Shown: positions 8,876 through 17,561 of the stretch, piece after piece
Layout of the letters: every line of letters begins with the position of its first letter
Position numbering within the stretch: the stretch's first letter is position 1
DNA from: Microbacteriaceae bacterium
GTDB lineage: Bacteria > Actinomycetota > Actinomycetes > Actinomycetales > Microbacteriaceae
Direction of reading: 5' to 3'
Length of the DNA: 46,893 bases
Assembly: GCA_030841285.1 (NCBI GenBank)
Contig: JAVECW010000011.1
Span: 1-46,893 of the forward strand
The notes under the pieces: model-generated
Database searches by the model: none
Seen by the model: only the letters and a program-made list of their open reading frames with translations
What the model was told of the DNA's origin: nothing
Translations under genes and position numbers: made by a program

Positions 8876-10393
8876 CTAGACCATGGTCAGCGCGAAGCCA
8901 GGCTCGGCGAGGATGGCGCCGACATCCGCGAGGAAGCGGGAGCCCTGCTCGCCGTCGACGATGCGGTGGTCGAACGACAGGCTGAGCGTCACGACATCGC
9001 GTAGCGCGATCTGGCCCTCGTGGTCCCAAGGTCGCCTGCGAATGGCACCGATCGCGAGAATCGCCGCCTCCCCCGGATTGAGAATAGGGGTGCCCGCGTC
9101 AACGCCGAAGACGCCGACGTTGGTGATCGAGATCGTTCCGCCGGACAGCTGCTCCTGGTTGGTGCGCCCGGCTTTGGCCGTCTCGACGAGGTCGGCGAGC
9201 GCCGTCGCGAGGTCTGGCAGGGTCATGCGGTCCGCATCCTTGATCGTCGGCACCATGAGTCCGCGAGGAGTTGCCGCAGCGATACCGAGATTGACGTAAT
9301 TGAACTGGACGATCTCGCCCGCGGACTCATCCCACCGTGAATTCACGACAGGCGTACGCGCGACCGCAATACACACCGCCTTCGCGACCGCAGTCAGAAA
9401 GTTGAGTCGATAGCCGCTGAACTCACCGAGCTGCTTGAGGTGAGCGAGCAGCTCCAGGGTCGGGGTGACGTCGACCGTGAGGAACGTGGTGACGTGCGGC
9501 GCGGTGAATGCGCTCGCCACCATCGCCTCCGCCGTGTACTTGCGCACGCCCTTGATCGGACTCCGGGTTTCGCGCTCGATCGAGCCGCGAGTTTCGCGCT
9601 TCGTGGGCACCGGAGGTGCGGATGTCGCGTGCTGCAGGGCTGCGCTCGTCGCGTGCTCGTGCAGGGCTGCGCCCGGTTCGTGCTGCTCATCCGGGCTCAC
9701 GGCTCGCTGCACGTCCTCGCGCGTGATGACTCCCTGCTCGCCTGTTCCGGCGATCTGCTCGAGTTCGATACCGAGGTCCCTGGCGAGTTTGCGCACCGGC
9801 GGTGTCGAGCGTGGGCGCTCCGGCGCTTCCGGCGACGAAGCCGGCGTGAGATGGTCAGCAGTCGCAGACAGCGCATCCGGCGAAGACAATCTGGCCAGGG
9901 ACACGGGAGATACGCCCGACCCCAAGATCACTCGTGCACGACGAGCCGGTCGGCCAGAGCGTTCCGACGTGGCTCCGTATCCGACGAGGTTCGGCTCGGG
10001 CACGTCGCCTGCGTCGTCAGGGATCGCGGCCGTCGCCCCGGTCACATCCCCGGCCGTCGCGGCATCCAACGCACCAGCGGCAGCCGTCGCGACATCCAAA
10101 CCGGCAGCATCCGCCGTCCCATCGGCACCGGCATTCGAATCCGTGTCCCCCTCGACCTCGAACGCCAGAAGGGGTTCGCCGACATTCACGGTGATGCCCG
10201 GCTCGACATAGAGTCGCGCAACGACGCCGGCGTACGGCGACGGAAGCTCCACGAGCGCCTTGGCCGTCTCGACGTCCGCAATGATCTCGTTGAGCTGAAC
10301 CGTGTCCCCCACTTCAACGTGCCACGAAACGAGCTCGGACTCGGTGAGGCCCTCACCCAGGTCAGGCAGCTTGAAGTCCTTGATGACGGACAC
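8876..10393 (-). CDS. bkdC: Branched-chain 2-oxoacid dehydrogenase E2 (dihydrolipoyl acyltransferase)
   Basis: A 505-residue E2. One lipoyl domain at residues 1-80 has DVETAKALVEL with lipoylated Lys45. An Ala/Asp-rich linker follows, then a peripheral-subunit-binding domain (PPVRKLARDLGIELEQIAG) and a second flexible linker containing repeats of ATSA and RETR. The C-terminal catalytic domain has FDHRIVDG at about 474-481, with the catalytic His and Asp. The start is a GTG at 10393, directly abutting the bkdB stop. No dihydrolipoamide dehydrogenase (E3) is present in the window, so E3 must be shared from elsewhere. Confidence 0.92.
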   Translation of the reverse strand: MSVIKDFKLPDLGEGLTESELVSWHVEVGDTVQLNEIIADVETAKALVELPSPYAGVVARLYVEPGITVNVGEPLLAFEVEGDTDSNAGADGTADAAGLDVATAAAGALDAATAGDVTGATAAIPDDAGDVPEPNLVGYGATSERSGRPARRARVILGSGVSPVSLARLSSPDALSATADHLTPASSPEAPERPRSTPPVRKLARDLGIELEQIAGTGEQGVITREDVQRAVSPDEQHEPGAALHEHATSAALQHATSAPPVPTKRETRGSIERETRSPIKGVRKYTAEAMVASAFTAPHVTTFLTVDVTPTLELLAHLKQLGEFSGYRLNFLTAVAKAVCIAVARTPVVNSRWDESAGEIVQFNYVNLGIAAATPRGLMVPTIKDADRMTLPDLATALADLVETAKAGRTNQEQLSGGTISITNVGVFGVDAGTPILNPGEAAILAIGAIRRRPWDHEGQIALRDVVTLSLSFDHRIVDGEQGSRFLADVGAILAEPGFALTMV

Positions 10394-11404
10394 CTAGTCC
10401 TCCACACCACTGAGCGAATTGGGCCGGGCGAGAGCACGATCGACACCGTCCAGGATGCGATCAAGATCGGGTAGATGGTGCGACTCCAGCTTGGATGGCG
10501 GATATGGCACATCGAACCCCGTGATCCGCACGGGCGCATGCTCGAGGTAGTCGAAGCAGCGATCGGTGATGCTCGCGGCGATCTCGGCACCCAGCCCACC
10601 GGAGTGCGCCGCCTCGTGCGTGACGACGAGGCGACCCGTCTTGCGCACCGACGCCTCGACGGTCTCGAAATCGATCGGCGAGAGCGAACGCAGGTCGATG
10701 ACCTCGATCGAGACGCCCTCGTCGAGAGCGGCTATCGCGGCATCGCGAGCGGTTGGCACGAGGGATCCGTATGTCACGAGGGTGACATCCGTTCCGGCAG
10801 CCACGATCTGGGCGGCACTCATGGGCATGGCGTCATCCAGAGGGGCCGACTCATCGACCTCGCCCTTCACGTGATAACGCCGCTTGGGCTCGAAATACAG
10901 CACGGGATCGTTGCATGCGATGGCCTGCTGGATCATGGTGTATGCATCCTGCGGGTTGGAAACGCTGATCACACGGAGGCCTGCGGTGTGCGTGAAGTAC
11001 GCCTCGGGTGAGTCCGAGTGGTGCTCGGCCGAACCGATTCCGCCGCCGAAGGGCACCCGGATCGTGATGGGCATCGAAACAGCACCGCGCGTTCGATAGT
11101 GCATCCTCGACACCTGGCTGACGATCTGATCGAACGCCGGATAGATAAATCCATCGAACTGGATCTCGCACACGGGCCGATAGCCGCGATACGCGAGACC
11201 GACAGCCGTTCCGAGGATGCCGGCCTCGGCCAGCGGCGTGTCCATGACGCGGCGACGACCAAAATCCTGCCGCAGCCCGTCCGTCACGCGGTAGACGCCA
11301 CCGAGCGCACCGATGTCCTCACCCATCAGGATGACGCGTTTGTCGGCTTCCATCGACTTGCGGAGCCCTGCGTTGATGGCCTTCGCCATCGTGAGAGTCG
11401 TCAT
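10394..11404 (-). CDS. bkdB: Branched-chain 2-oxoacid dehydrogenase E1 beta
   Basis: A 336-residue transketolase-like subunit. MGEDIGALGGVYRVTDGL carries the thiamine-contacting Glu, followed by RVMDTPLAEAGILGTAVG and GGGIGSAEHHSDSPEAYFTH, which are typical of E1-beta of branched-chain complexes. The C-terminus holds the transketolase C domain (LVVTHEAAHSGGLGAEIA). Its start overlaps the bkdA stop by 4 bases, so E1 alpha and beta are coupled. It decarboxylates branched 2-oxoacids together with BkdA. Confidence 0.92.
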   Translation of the reverse strand: MTTLTMAKAINAGLRKSMEADKRVILMGEDIGALGGVYRVTDGLRQDFGRRRVMDTPLAEAGILGTAVGLAYRGYRPVCEIQFDGFIYPAFDQIVSQVSRMHYRTRGAVSMPITIRVPFGGGIGSAEHHSDSPEAYFTHTAGLRVISVSNPQDAYTMIQQAIACNDPVLYFEPKRRYHVKGEVDESAPLDDAMPMSAAQIVAAGTDVTLVTYGSLVPTARDAAIAALDEGVSIEVIDLRSLSPIDFETVEASVRKTGRLVVTHEAAHSGGLGAEIAASITDRCFDYLEHAPVRITGFDVPYPPSKLESHHLPDLDRILDGVDRALARPNSLSGVED

Positions 11405-12669
11405 CGCGTGGCCCCCTCCACCGTCTTGCCGGGCGCTGGGTCGGGTTTGCCAGAGCCGGCATTGCCTGGATCGGCATTGTCTGGATCTGCATTGCCTGAA
11501 TCAGCATTGTCTGAATCAGCACCCACGAACGTCCGCAGGTAGCGGCTGTACTCGTCCCGCTGGCGCGCGAGGACCGAGTGCGGCTCGCTGTAGACATTGT
11601 CGAAGACCGTCAGCGGATCGGGATCGACGAGCGCGATGCAGGCCGCACGCAGCCGAGCGGCAACAGCATCCGCCTTCGCCATAACGGATGCCTCCAGCTC
11701 CGCAGTCAGGATCCCCTCGTTCCTGAGAAGTGCAGCCAGGCGAGCAATCGGATCCTTCGCGGCCCAGCGCGCGAGCTCGGCAGGATCGCGGTAGCGAGTC
11801 GGATCATCCGCCGTCGTGTGCGGACCCATGCGATACGTGACCGCCTCGATGAAGGTCGGCCCCCCACCGACGCGCGCACGATCGAGCGCGAGCCGCATGA
11901 CGGCCATGACAGCAAGGACGTCGTTGCCATCGACGCGAATGCTCGGGATGCCGAATCCCGGCGGTCGATCAGCGATGTTGCGCCTGGCCTGCAACTCGAC
12001 CGGCTCCGAGATCGCCCAGTGGTTGTTCTGGCAGAAGAACACCACGGGCGCCTGGTAGGTCGCGGCGAAGATCATCGCCTCGTTGACATCGCCCTGGCTC
12101 GTCGCACCGTCCCCGAAGTACGCGACGGCCACGGCATCGCTGCCATCGTTCTGGATGCCGAGCGCATATCCCGTCGCGTGCAGCGTCTGCGCCCCGACGA
12201 TGATCTGCGGCGTGGCCATGTTGATCGCGTACGGATCCCAGCCGGATGCCGCATTGCCTCGCCAGACGCGAACGATGTCGGTGAGATCGACACCTCGGCA
12301 ATACGCGACCGCGTTCTCGCGATAGCTCGTGAAGACGAAATCGTCCTTGCGCAGCGCACGACCTGAGCCGATCTGCGCGGCCTCCTGGCCGAGCAGTGGT
12401 GGCCACAGCGCGATCTCGCCCTGACGCTGCAGGGCCGTCGCCTCCGTGTCGATGCGACGCACGACGACCATGTCCTCGTAGAGTGCGGCGAGTTGTTCTG
12501 CCGCGATGTCCGCGATCCACGGATCGTAGTCCGGATCGCTGACGCGCACGCCTTCCGGAGTCAGGAGCTGGACGAGACCGGAGGTATCGGTATCTGAGCC
12601 TTGGTTCTTTTCGGGGCCAGCGCTCGTTTGGTCAGTGAGCGGTCCGGTCCCGGCATTTTCGTTCGACAC
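11401..12669 (-). CDS. bkdA: Branched-chain 2-oxoacid dehydrogenase E1 alpha
   Basis: A thiamine-diphosphate-dependent E1 alpha of about 422 residues. VAYFGDGATSQGDVNEAMIF followed by FFCQNNHWAISEP is the GDG-to-NN thiamine/metal-binding motif. RMGPHTTADDPTRYRD is the phosphorylation-loop-like segment of branched-chain E1. The C-terminus ends in an unusual tail of Asp/Asn/Ala/Gly pentapeptides encoded by tandem DNA repeats. The start is uncertain: I chose GTG at 12669, with AAAGG about 11 bases upstream, over a TTG at 12681 that directly abuts AAAGG. First gene of bkdABC, divergent from the Lrp regulator. Confidence 0.88.
   Translation of the reverse strand: MSNENAGTGPLTDQTSAGPEKNQGSDTDTSGLVQLLTPEGVRVSDPDYDPWIADIAAEQLAALYEDMVVVRRIDTEATALQRQGEIALWPPLLGQEAAQIGSGRALRKDDFVFTSYRENAVAYCRGVDLTDIVRVWRGNAASGWDPYAINMATPQIIVGAQTLHATGYALGIQNDGSDAVAVAYFGDGATSQGDVNEAMIFAATYQAPVVFFCQNNHWAISEPVELQARRNIADRPPGFGIPSIRVDGNDVLAVMAVMRLALDRARVGGGPTFIEAVTYRMGPHTTADDPTRYRDPAELARWAAKDPIARLAALLRNEGILTAELEASVMAKADAVAARLRAACIALVDPDPLTVFDNVYSEPHSVLARQRDEYSRYLRTFVGADSDNADSGNADPDNADPGNAGSGKPDPAPGKTVEGATR
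11458..11517. repeat. 15-bp x4 tandem repeat encoding the BkdA tail
   Basis: Four units of the form NGCATTGYCTGRATC run head to tail from 11458. Read on the minus strand they encode alternating DSDNA, DSGNA, DPDNA and DPGNA. The unit length keeps the frame, and every unit differs slightly, so the array is degenerate rather than freshly expanded. Confidence 0.85.
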
Positions 12670-12684
12670 AGTTGCACGCAACCT

Positions 12685-12713
12685 TTGTTGTCACGATCGT
12701 TGTTGTCACGATC
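12685..12713. repeat. Direct repeat just upstream of bkdA
   Basis: TTGTTGTCACGATC occurs at 12685-12698 and again at 12700-12713, a 15-base period. The copies cover the region where the bkdA promoter or leader would lie. They may be a regulator site or another of the short tandem repeats of this genome. Confidence 0.7.
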
Positions 12714-12806
12714 CCGATCGTGGTGCTTGTGGCACGGTGACCGGCTCTTGGCGTCATTGCTAAAAGTACTGTGAGGCTACGCCTGGCGATCAATGAGCAC
12801 AACCAC

Positions 12807-12835
12807 TTGCAAATTGATTGAGCAATCTGCACTAT
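12807..12835 (+). promoter_or_regulatory. Probable promoter of the Lrp-family gene
   Basis: TTGCAA (12807-12812), a 17-base spacer and CACTAT (12830-12835) form a good -35/-10 pair about 34 bases before the ATG at 12870. The AT-rich spacer contains ATTG and CAAT arms and TTGC and GCAA arms in inverted order, a layout that could bind the Lrp protein itself. Confidence 0.5.
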
Positions 12836-12869
12836 CGGGGCGCCGATTTGCGTGCTACGGTTTCGCACA

Positions 12870-13343
12870 ATGCACAACCTGGATGCCATGGATTTGCAAC
12901 TGCTGCTGGCGCTCTCCGAAGAGCCACGCTCGACTGTCGTCGCGCTGGCCGAGAGGCTCGGGCTCAGCCGCAACACCGTGCAGGCCCGAATGGCGCGACT
13001 CGAGACAAACGGCGTGTTCCTCGCGTTCGACCGGCGCATCAATCCGGCATCCGCCGGCTACCCGTTGATGGCGTTCATCACCGTGCATGTGCAGCAGCAG
13101 AAGCTCGCCGCAATCGTCGATCAGCTCGCCGAAATCCCCGAGATCATCCAGGCCCACGGACTGAGCGGGCCATCCGATCTGCTCGTGCGAACTGTATGCA
13201 CCGACGCCGAGGATCTGTTCCGCATCAACGGCAAGATCCTCGCCTGCGATGGCGTCGAGCGCACCGAGACCGCGCTCGAGATGGGCGAACTCATCCCCTA
13301 TCGGATGCGACAGCTGCTCGAGCAGGGACCCCGCCGTCCTTAA
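12870..13343 (+). CDS. bkdR: Lrp/AsnC-family regulator next to bkdABC
   Basis: A 157-residue Lrp/AsnC protein. The N-terminal helix-turn-helix runs from LDAMDLQLLLALSEEPRST through LGLSRNTVQARMARLETNG. The C-terminal half is the ligand-binding RAM domain (YPLMAFITVHVQQQKLAAI, then a PEIIQAHGLSGPSDLLVR stretch). I chose ATG 12870 over GTG 12852 because it gives the shorter family-typical N-terminus. Its divergent position from bkdA matches BkdR-type activators that sense branched-chain amino acids. The symbol is given by context and is less certain than the family. Confidence 0.82.
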   Translation: MHNLDAMDLQLLLALSEEPRSTVVALAERLGLSRNTVQARMARLETNGVFLAFDRRINPASAGYPLMAFITVHVQQQKLAAIVDQLAEIPEIIQAHGLSGPSDLLVRTVCTDAEDLFRINGKILACDGVERTETALEMGELIPYRMRQLLEQGPRRP

Positions 13344-13362
13344 CGCGCGCCGCTCTTAACGC

Positions 13363-13398
13363 AGGATGCCCGCCCCACCGAAGTGGGACGGGCATCCT
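13363..13398 (-). terminator. Strong hairpin after pnp (and Lrp gene)
   Basis: Arms AGGATGCCCGCCCCAC and GTGGGACGGGCATCCT are 16 bases each around a CGAA loop. The single irregular pair is C-A on the plus strand but G-U in minus-strand RNA, so the stem is unbroken only in the pnp transcript. There is no T-run. It lies between the converging Lrp and pnp genes. Confidence 0.75.
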
Positions 13399-13410
13399 AT
13401 TCACTAACAG

Positions 13411-15708
13411 CTACTCGACAGAGCTCAGCACGTCAGCGCCCTCGGCCGGGTCAGCGGGACCCTCAGAGGACGCGTCGCGACCCTGGGTGTCTGCATCTTC
13501 GGCGAGAACCGGAGCGAGCGAGAGCTTGCCACGGTCGTCGATCTTGGTGATCTCGACGAGCACCTTCTGGCCGACGCCGAGCACGTCTTCGACGTTCTCC
13601 ACGCGCTTGCCACCGGCGAGCTTGCGCACCTCGGAGATGTGCAGGAGGCCATCCTTGCCAGGGAGGAGCGAGACGAACGCACCGAACGTCGCGATCTTGA
13701 CGACGGTTCCGAGGAACTGCTCGCCGATCTCCGGGTTGGTGGGGTTCGCGATGGCGTTGACCTGGGCGCGAGCCGCCTCGGCCGACGGGCCATCGACAGC
13801 GCCGATGTACACGGTGCCGTCTTCCTCGATCGAGATGTCAGCGCCGGTCTCGTCCTGGATGGCGTTGATCGTCTTGCCCTTCGGGCCGATCAGTTCGCCG
13901 ATCTTGTCGACGGGGATCTGCACCGAGATCACCCGAGGCGCGGTCGGCGCCATCTCGTCCGGCTGGTCGATGGCTGCGTTCAGCACCGCGAGGATCGTGG
14001 TGCGGGCATCCTTCGCCTGCTGGAGAGCCGCCTTGAGAACCGACGACGGGATGCCGTCGAGCTTGGTGTCCAGCTGGATAGCCGTGACGAACTCGCTCGT
14101 ACCGGCGACCTTGAAGTCCATGTCACCGAGGGCATCCTCAGCACCCAGGATGTCGGTCAGCGCCGCGTAGCGGGTCTGGCCGTCAACCGTGTCTGACACG
14201 AGGCCCATGGCGATGCCGGCAACGGGGGCGCGCAGCGGCACACCCGCGTTCAGCAGGGACAGGGTGGAGGCGCACACGGAACCCATCGACGTCGAACCGT
14301 TGGAGCTGAGAGCCTCAGACACCTGGCGGATCGCATACGGGAACTCCTCGCGGCTCGGCAGCACGGGCACGAGCGCGCGCTCGGCCAGGAAGCCGTGCCC
14401 GATCTCGCGACGCTTGGGGCTGCCAACGCGACCGGTCTCACCAGTCGAGTACGGCGGGAAGTTGTAGTGGTGAAGGTAGCGCTTTTTCGTGACGGGAGCA
14501 AGCGAGTCGATCTGCTGCTCCATCTTCAGCATGTTGAGCGTCGTGACACCGAGGATCTGCGTCTCGCCGCGCTGGAAGATCGCAGAACCGTGAACGCGCG
14601 GGATGACCTGCACCTCGGCGTCGAGCGGACGGATGTCCGCAAGTCCACGACCGTCGATACGCACTCCATCGGTGAGGATGCGGCCACGAACGATCTTCTT
14701 GGTGACGGACTTGTACGCGGCGCTGACCTGGCTGAGGGCAGAAGCCTCGAGCTCGCCCGCCTCGACCTTGCCGGCGATGGCAGCCTTGACGCGGTCCTTG
14801 AGAGCGTCGTCGGCATTCTGTCGCTCGACCTTGTCAGCGATCTGGTAGATCCCGCTGAGCTCGTCGAAGGCAATTGCGGCAACCGCGTCGTAGGTCGATT
14901 GGTCATATGGCAGGAAGACGGGGTAGTCCGCGATCTCCTTGGCCGCCTGCGCGGCAAGCTCGGCCTGCGCCTTCACGAGCTGCGCGAGGAACGGCTTTGC
15001 AGCCTCGAGGCCCTGGGCCACGATCTCCTCGTTCGGCTTGATGGCGCCGCCCTGGATGAGCCCCCAGGCGTGCTCGGTGGCTTCAGCCTCGACCATCATG
15101 ATCGCGACATCCTCGTTGCCGTTGGCGTCGGTAACGATCCGGCCGGCGACGGTCAGGTCGAAGACGGCGTTCTCGAGCTGCGAGTACTTGGGGAATGCAA
15201 CCCACTGACCGTCGATGAGCGCGAGGCGCACGCCGGCGATCGGGCCGCTGAACGGCAGACCGGAGATCTGGGTGGATGCGGACGCCGCGTTGATCGCTAG
15301 CGCGTCGTAGAACTCATCCGGGGCAATGCTCAGGACCGTGATGACGATCTGGACCTCGTTGCGGAGGCCGTCGACGAACGACGGACGCAGCGGACGGTCG
15401 ATCAGGCGGCAGACGAGGATCGCCTCAGTCGAGGGACGTCCCTCGCGGCGGAAGAACGAGCCGGGGATCTTGCCGGCCGCGTACGAACGCTCTTCCACGT
15501 CCACCGTGAGGGGGAAGAAGTCGAAGTTGTCTTTTGGCTGCTTGCTGGCGCTCGTTGCGCTCAGCAGCATGGTTTCCTCATCGAGGTATGCCGCGACGGC
15601 GCCCTGGGCCTGCTGCGCGAGGCGGCCGGTCTCGAAGCGCACTGTGCGCGTGCCGAACTTGCCGTTATCGAGAACGGCTTCGGCGAATTTGATTTCTGGA
15701 CCTTCCAA
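13411..15708 (-). CDS. pnp: Polyribonucleotide nucleotidyltransferase (PNPase)
   Basis: A 765-residue PNPase, which degrades RNA phosphorolytically from the 3' end and, in actinobacteria, has been linked to guanosine pentaphosphate synthesis. Two RNase PH domains are visible: the first from [20 protein letters not shown], the second around [20 protein letters not shown] and [23 protein letters not shown] domain ([20 protein letters not shown]) and an S1 domain ([20 protein letters not shown]) form the C-terminus, followed by an acidic tail. The start is a TTG at 15708 because AAAGGAG stands 9 bases before it and the family begins with [10 protein letters not shown]; the longer ATG frame is not supported. 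It has a long leader with small hairpins. Confidence 0.95.
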   Translation of the reverse strand: MEGPEIKFAEAVLDNGKFGTRTVRFETGRLAQQAQGAVAAYLDEETMLLSATSASKQPKDNFDFFPLTVDVEERSYAAGKIPGSFFRREGRPSTEAILVCRLIDRPLRPSFVDGLRNEVQIVITVLSIAPDEFYDALAINAASASTQISGLPFSGPIAGVRLALIDGQWVAFPKYSQLENAVFDLTVAGRIVTDANGNEDVAIMMVEAEATEHAWGLIQGGAIKPNEEIVAQGLEAAKPFLAQLVKAQAELAAQAAKEIADYPVFLPYDQSTYDAVAAIAFDELSGIYQIADKVERQNADDALKDRVKAAIAGKVEAGELEASALSQVSAAYKSVTKKIVRGRILTDGVRIDGRGLADIRPLDAEVQVIPRVHGSAIFQRGETQILGVTTLNMLKMEQQIDSLAPVTKKRYLHHYNFPPYSTGETGRVGSPKRREIGHGFLAERALVPVLPSREEFPYAIRQVSEALSSNGSTSMGSVCASTLSLLNAGVPLRAPVAGIAMGLVSDTVDGQTRYAALTDILGAEDALGDMDFKVAGTSEFVTAIQLDTKLDGIPSSVLKAALQQAKDARTTILAVLNAAIDQPDEMAPTAPRVISVQIPVDKIGELIGPKGKTINAIQDETGADISIEEDGTVYIGAVDGPSAEAARAQVNAIANPTNPEIGEQFLGTVVKIATFGAFVSLLPGKDGLLHISEVRKLAGGKRVENVEDVLGVGQKVLVEITKIDDRGKLSLAPVLAEDADTQGRDASSEGPADPAEGADVLSSVE

Positions 15709-15741
15709 GAGGTCTTTCTCCTTTGTGTAGTGCTTGTCTGC

Positions 15742-15756
15742 TCGCCCTCCGGGCGA
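15742..15756 (-). promoter_or_regulatory. Small hairpin in the pnp leader
   Basis: TCGCCC-TCC-GGGCGA forms a 6-bp stem about 35 bases upstream of the pnp TTG start. In enteric bacteria pnp leaders fold and are cut by RNase III for autocontrol. Whether this one acts likewise is inference. Confidence 0.4.
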
Positions 15757-15896
15757 CGAATTTCGCCCATGCGGCAGCAAGCTTCCTCAGAAGCAGGGGA
15801 ACAGGCAGATCGACACGCCCATTGACGTATACGTGCGGCTTTCCGCCGGCTCGCGACAATTGCTCGCGAACCGCCCGGTTGGCGCGCGTCTGGCCA

Positions 15897-15986
15897 TCAG
15901 TAGAAATACACGGATACGAGATCCGGATACCACCACCGAGGACCAGCATCCTGCCAGCCTGCTCCGTTTTGATGCTCGATTTTCAC
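15897..15986 (-). CDS. Possible 29-residue leader peptide upstream of pnp
   Basis: A GTG at 15986 opens a short frame with three tryptophans, two adjacent (PRWWYPDL), and ending VSVYFY before a TGA. AAGGAGG lies 19 bases upstream, normally too far. However, a 12-base TTGCC-GA-GGCAA hairpin sits between them, and if folded it would bring the effective spacing to about 7 bases. It may be a chance frame; I could not compare it with relatives. Confidence 0.2.
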   Translation of the reverse strand: MKIEHQNGAGWQDAGPRWWYPDLVSVYFY

Positions 15987-16065
15987 TTGTAGATTGCCGA
16001 GGCAACCTCCTTATGGTATCAGGCGGGCATCCGTGGGGATAGAACCACGCCGGAGCGCTGCGCGG

Positions 16066-16320
16066 CTAGCGACCGAGCATGCGCAGCGCCTGACGCGGAC
16101 AGAGCGCGACGGCGTCCTGTGCGGCATCCATGAGAGCGCGCGGGACGGGAACATTGGAACCGTAGCCGAGCGACAGTGGGTAGCCCCACTCGTCGCGCTG
16201 CAAGAGCTCTGGGAGCAGCTCGGTGCAGAGCCCACGGCCATCGCAGGCCGTCCAGTCGATGTGCAGAAGCGCAGACTCCCTTCGAAGCTCCCTTCGAAGC
16301 TCATTCCGGAGCGCGCTCAT
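16066..16320 (-). CDS. Single-cluster ferredoxin of the redox operon
   Basis: An 84-residue ferredoxin. Cys26 and Cys32 (CDGRGLC) and Cys74 in ALCPRQAL form the C-x5-C...CP pattern of one-cluster ferredoxins. With only three ligands it would most simply carry a [3Fe-4S] centre. The ATG at 16320 overlaps the stop of the NuoF-like gene by 4 bases. The N-terminus repeats ELRRELRRE, encoded by a 12-bp direct repeat at about 16278-16301. It is the last gene of a five-gene operon and probably passes electrons between the NuoF-like protein and the membrane haem protein; direction is inferred. Confidence 0.85.
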   Translation of the reverse strand: MSALRNELRRELRRESALLHIDWTACDGRGLCTELLPELLQRDEWGYPLSLGYGSNVPVPRALMDAAQDAVALCPRQALRMLGR

Positions 16321-17561
16321 GCGTGGACCTCCGTGCAGCGACCGGCCAGGTGAGCGTCCACCTCGGCCGCGAAGACCGTGAGCGTGCTGAGGACGAACCG
16401 CGCGGTGCCGTCCGGATGGTGGCACGAACCGCGACCCGACACGAGAGCGGCCAGGCGGCGAACTTCTGCAGGGAGGCCGCCGTTCCGCTCCCTCCCGGCC
16501 AGGCGCCGCAGCATGGATGCCATCGCGGGCAGTCCGTTGACGCACGGCCCGCATTGCCTGGCCGACTCCATCGAAAGGTAGTCGGCGATTCCGGATGAGA
16601 CGACAAGTGGACAGGCGCCGAAGCCGAGCGCCATCAGTATGCCCGCGCCAGGCGCCGCGCCGAATGGAGCCAACCCTTCGGGCGAGAGGGGCGTGCCGAA
16701 CGCGTGGGCGGGTACCCAGCTGCCGTGAAAGCCTCCGACCAGAACGGCCGAGACAGCACGCGGGTTCACGCCACCGGCGTGCAGCGCATCCTCGATAGCG
16801 ATGCCTCCCGGCACCTCGGCGACGCGCGTCGGTCCCCTGTCGCGGCAGACGGAGACGAGCCGCGTGCCAGGGTCGGCATCCGTTCCCGCCGTGCGGAACC
16901 ATGCCGCACCGTAGCGGGCGACCAGCGCGACCTGCGCCAGCGTCTCCACATTCTGCACGAGCGTCGGCCGGCCGCCGAGACCAGATTCACTGAGCCGCAC
17001 GACGTGGTCGGACGGCACGGGCGCGCGACCGGCGATGGCGTTGACGACGGCGGATGCCTCGCCCGTGATGAACGCGTCATCCGCTTCGTGCAACCGTACG
17101 ATGGATGCATCCTGCCGTTCAGCGAGCGCCTGCCGAACAACGGCGAGCTCGTCGCGCCCCGCGTAGAGGTATGCCTCCACGGCGCCGGCAACTGAAGCCG
17201 CGAGCAGCAGGCCATCGATCACGAGGTGAGGGGCGTGACGCAGCAAGGTTGCATCCTTGACGCTGAGGGGCTCCCCCTCTGCGCCATTCGCTATCACCAC
17301 CGCGGGCGGACCGCCAGCGGCCGTCCGCGAACGCAATGAGGCGATCTTGCGTGACGTTGGGAAACCGGCGCCGCCGCGGCCGGTCAGTCCGGCGGCCTCG
17401 ATCTCACGGACGAGGGTCGACAGGTCTCGGACGGTCGGCAGCGGACCATATGCGCGCTGATGTGCCGAGTACGCGGGCCGACCGGAGGCGAACAAGCGCG
17501 TGGTGCCGGGAGGACGCACCTCGGCGAGCCGAGGAGCGGGAATCATCTCCGCAAAGGTCAC
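16317..17561 (-). CDS. NuoF-like NAD(H)/FMN-binding iron-sulfur protein
   Basis: A 414-residue relative of complex I subunit NuoF, without a NuoE or NuoG partner nearby. GLTGRGGAGFPTSRK (residues 58-72) and ANGAEGEPLSVKD are the NADH/FMN-binding stretches. An SLBB-like segment follows (VAEVPGGIAIEDALHAGG). The C-terminal iron-sulfur region has Cys337, Cys340 and Cys380, but Ala334 stands where NuoF has its first cluster cysteine. I chose GTG 17561 because it overlaps the previous stop by 4 bases (GTGA) and has GGGGGAG upstream; a longer frame exists but is not protein-like. Probably oxidises NAD(P)H or exchanges electrons with the neighbouring ferredoxin. Confidence 0.85.
   Translation of the reverse strand: MTFAEMIPAPRLAEVRPPGTTRLFASGRPAYSAHQRAYGPLPTVRDLSTLVREIEAAGLTGRGGAGFPTSRKIASLRSRTAAGGPPAVVIANGAEGEPLSVKDATLLRHAPHLVIDGLLLAASVAGAVEAYLYAGRDELAVVRQALAERQDASIVRLHEADDAFITGEASAVVNAIAGRAPVPSDHVVRLSESGLGGRPTLVQNVETLAQVALVARYGAAWFRTAGTDADPGTRLVSVCRDRGPTRVAEVPGGIAIEDALHAGGVNPRAVSAVLVGGFHGSWVPAHAFGTPLSPEGLAPFGAAPGAGILMALGFGACPLVVSSGIADYLSMESARQCGPCVNGLPAMASMLRRLAGRERNGGLPAEVRRLAALVSGRGSCHHPDGTARFVLSTLTVFAAEVDAHLAGRCTEVHA

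Larger units (their letters stand above)
15709..16065. other. Leader region upstream of pnp
   Basis: About 357 bases without an assigned gene. Seen here are a 6-bp hairpin at 15742-15756 close to the pnp start, an AAGGAGG on the minus strand at 16006-16012 followed at once by a TTGCC-GA-GGCAA hairpin at 15994-16005, and a possible short leader reading frame at 15897-15986. The pnp promoter should lie here but I cannot place it. No tRNA fold was found. Confidence 0.5.

Noticed and set aside
13402-13408. CACTAAC half-site resembling the TetR operator next to the pnp hairpin
   Set aside because: No second arm is present and it lies at the end of pnp, so it is likely chance.
15665-15949. Minus-strand frame of 94 codons overlapping the pnp start
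   Set aside because: It runs into pnp in another frame, becomes Arg/Ser-rich there, and has no good ribosome binding site.
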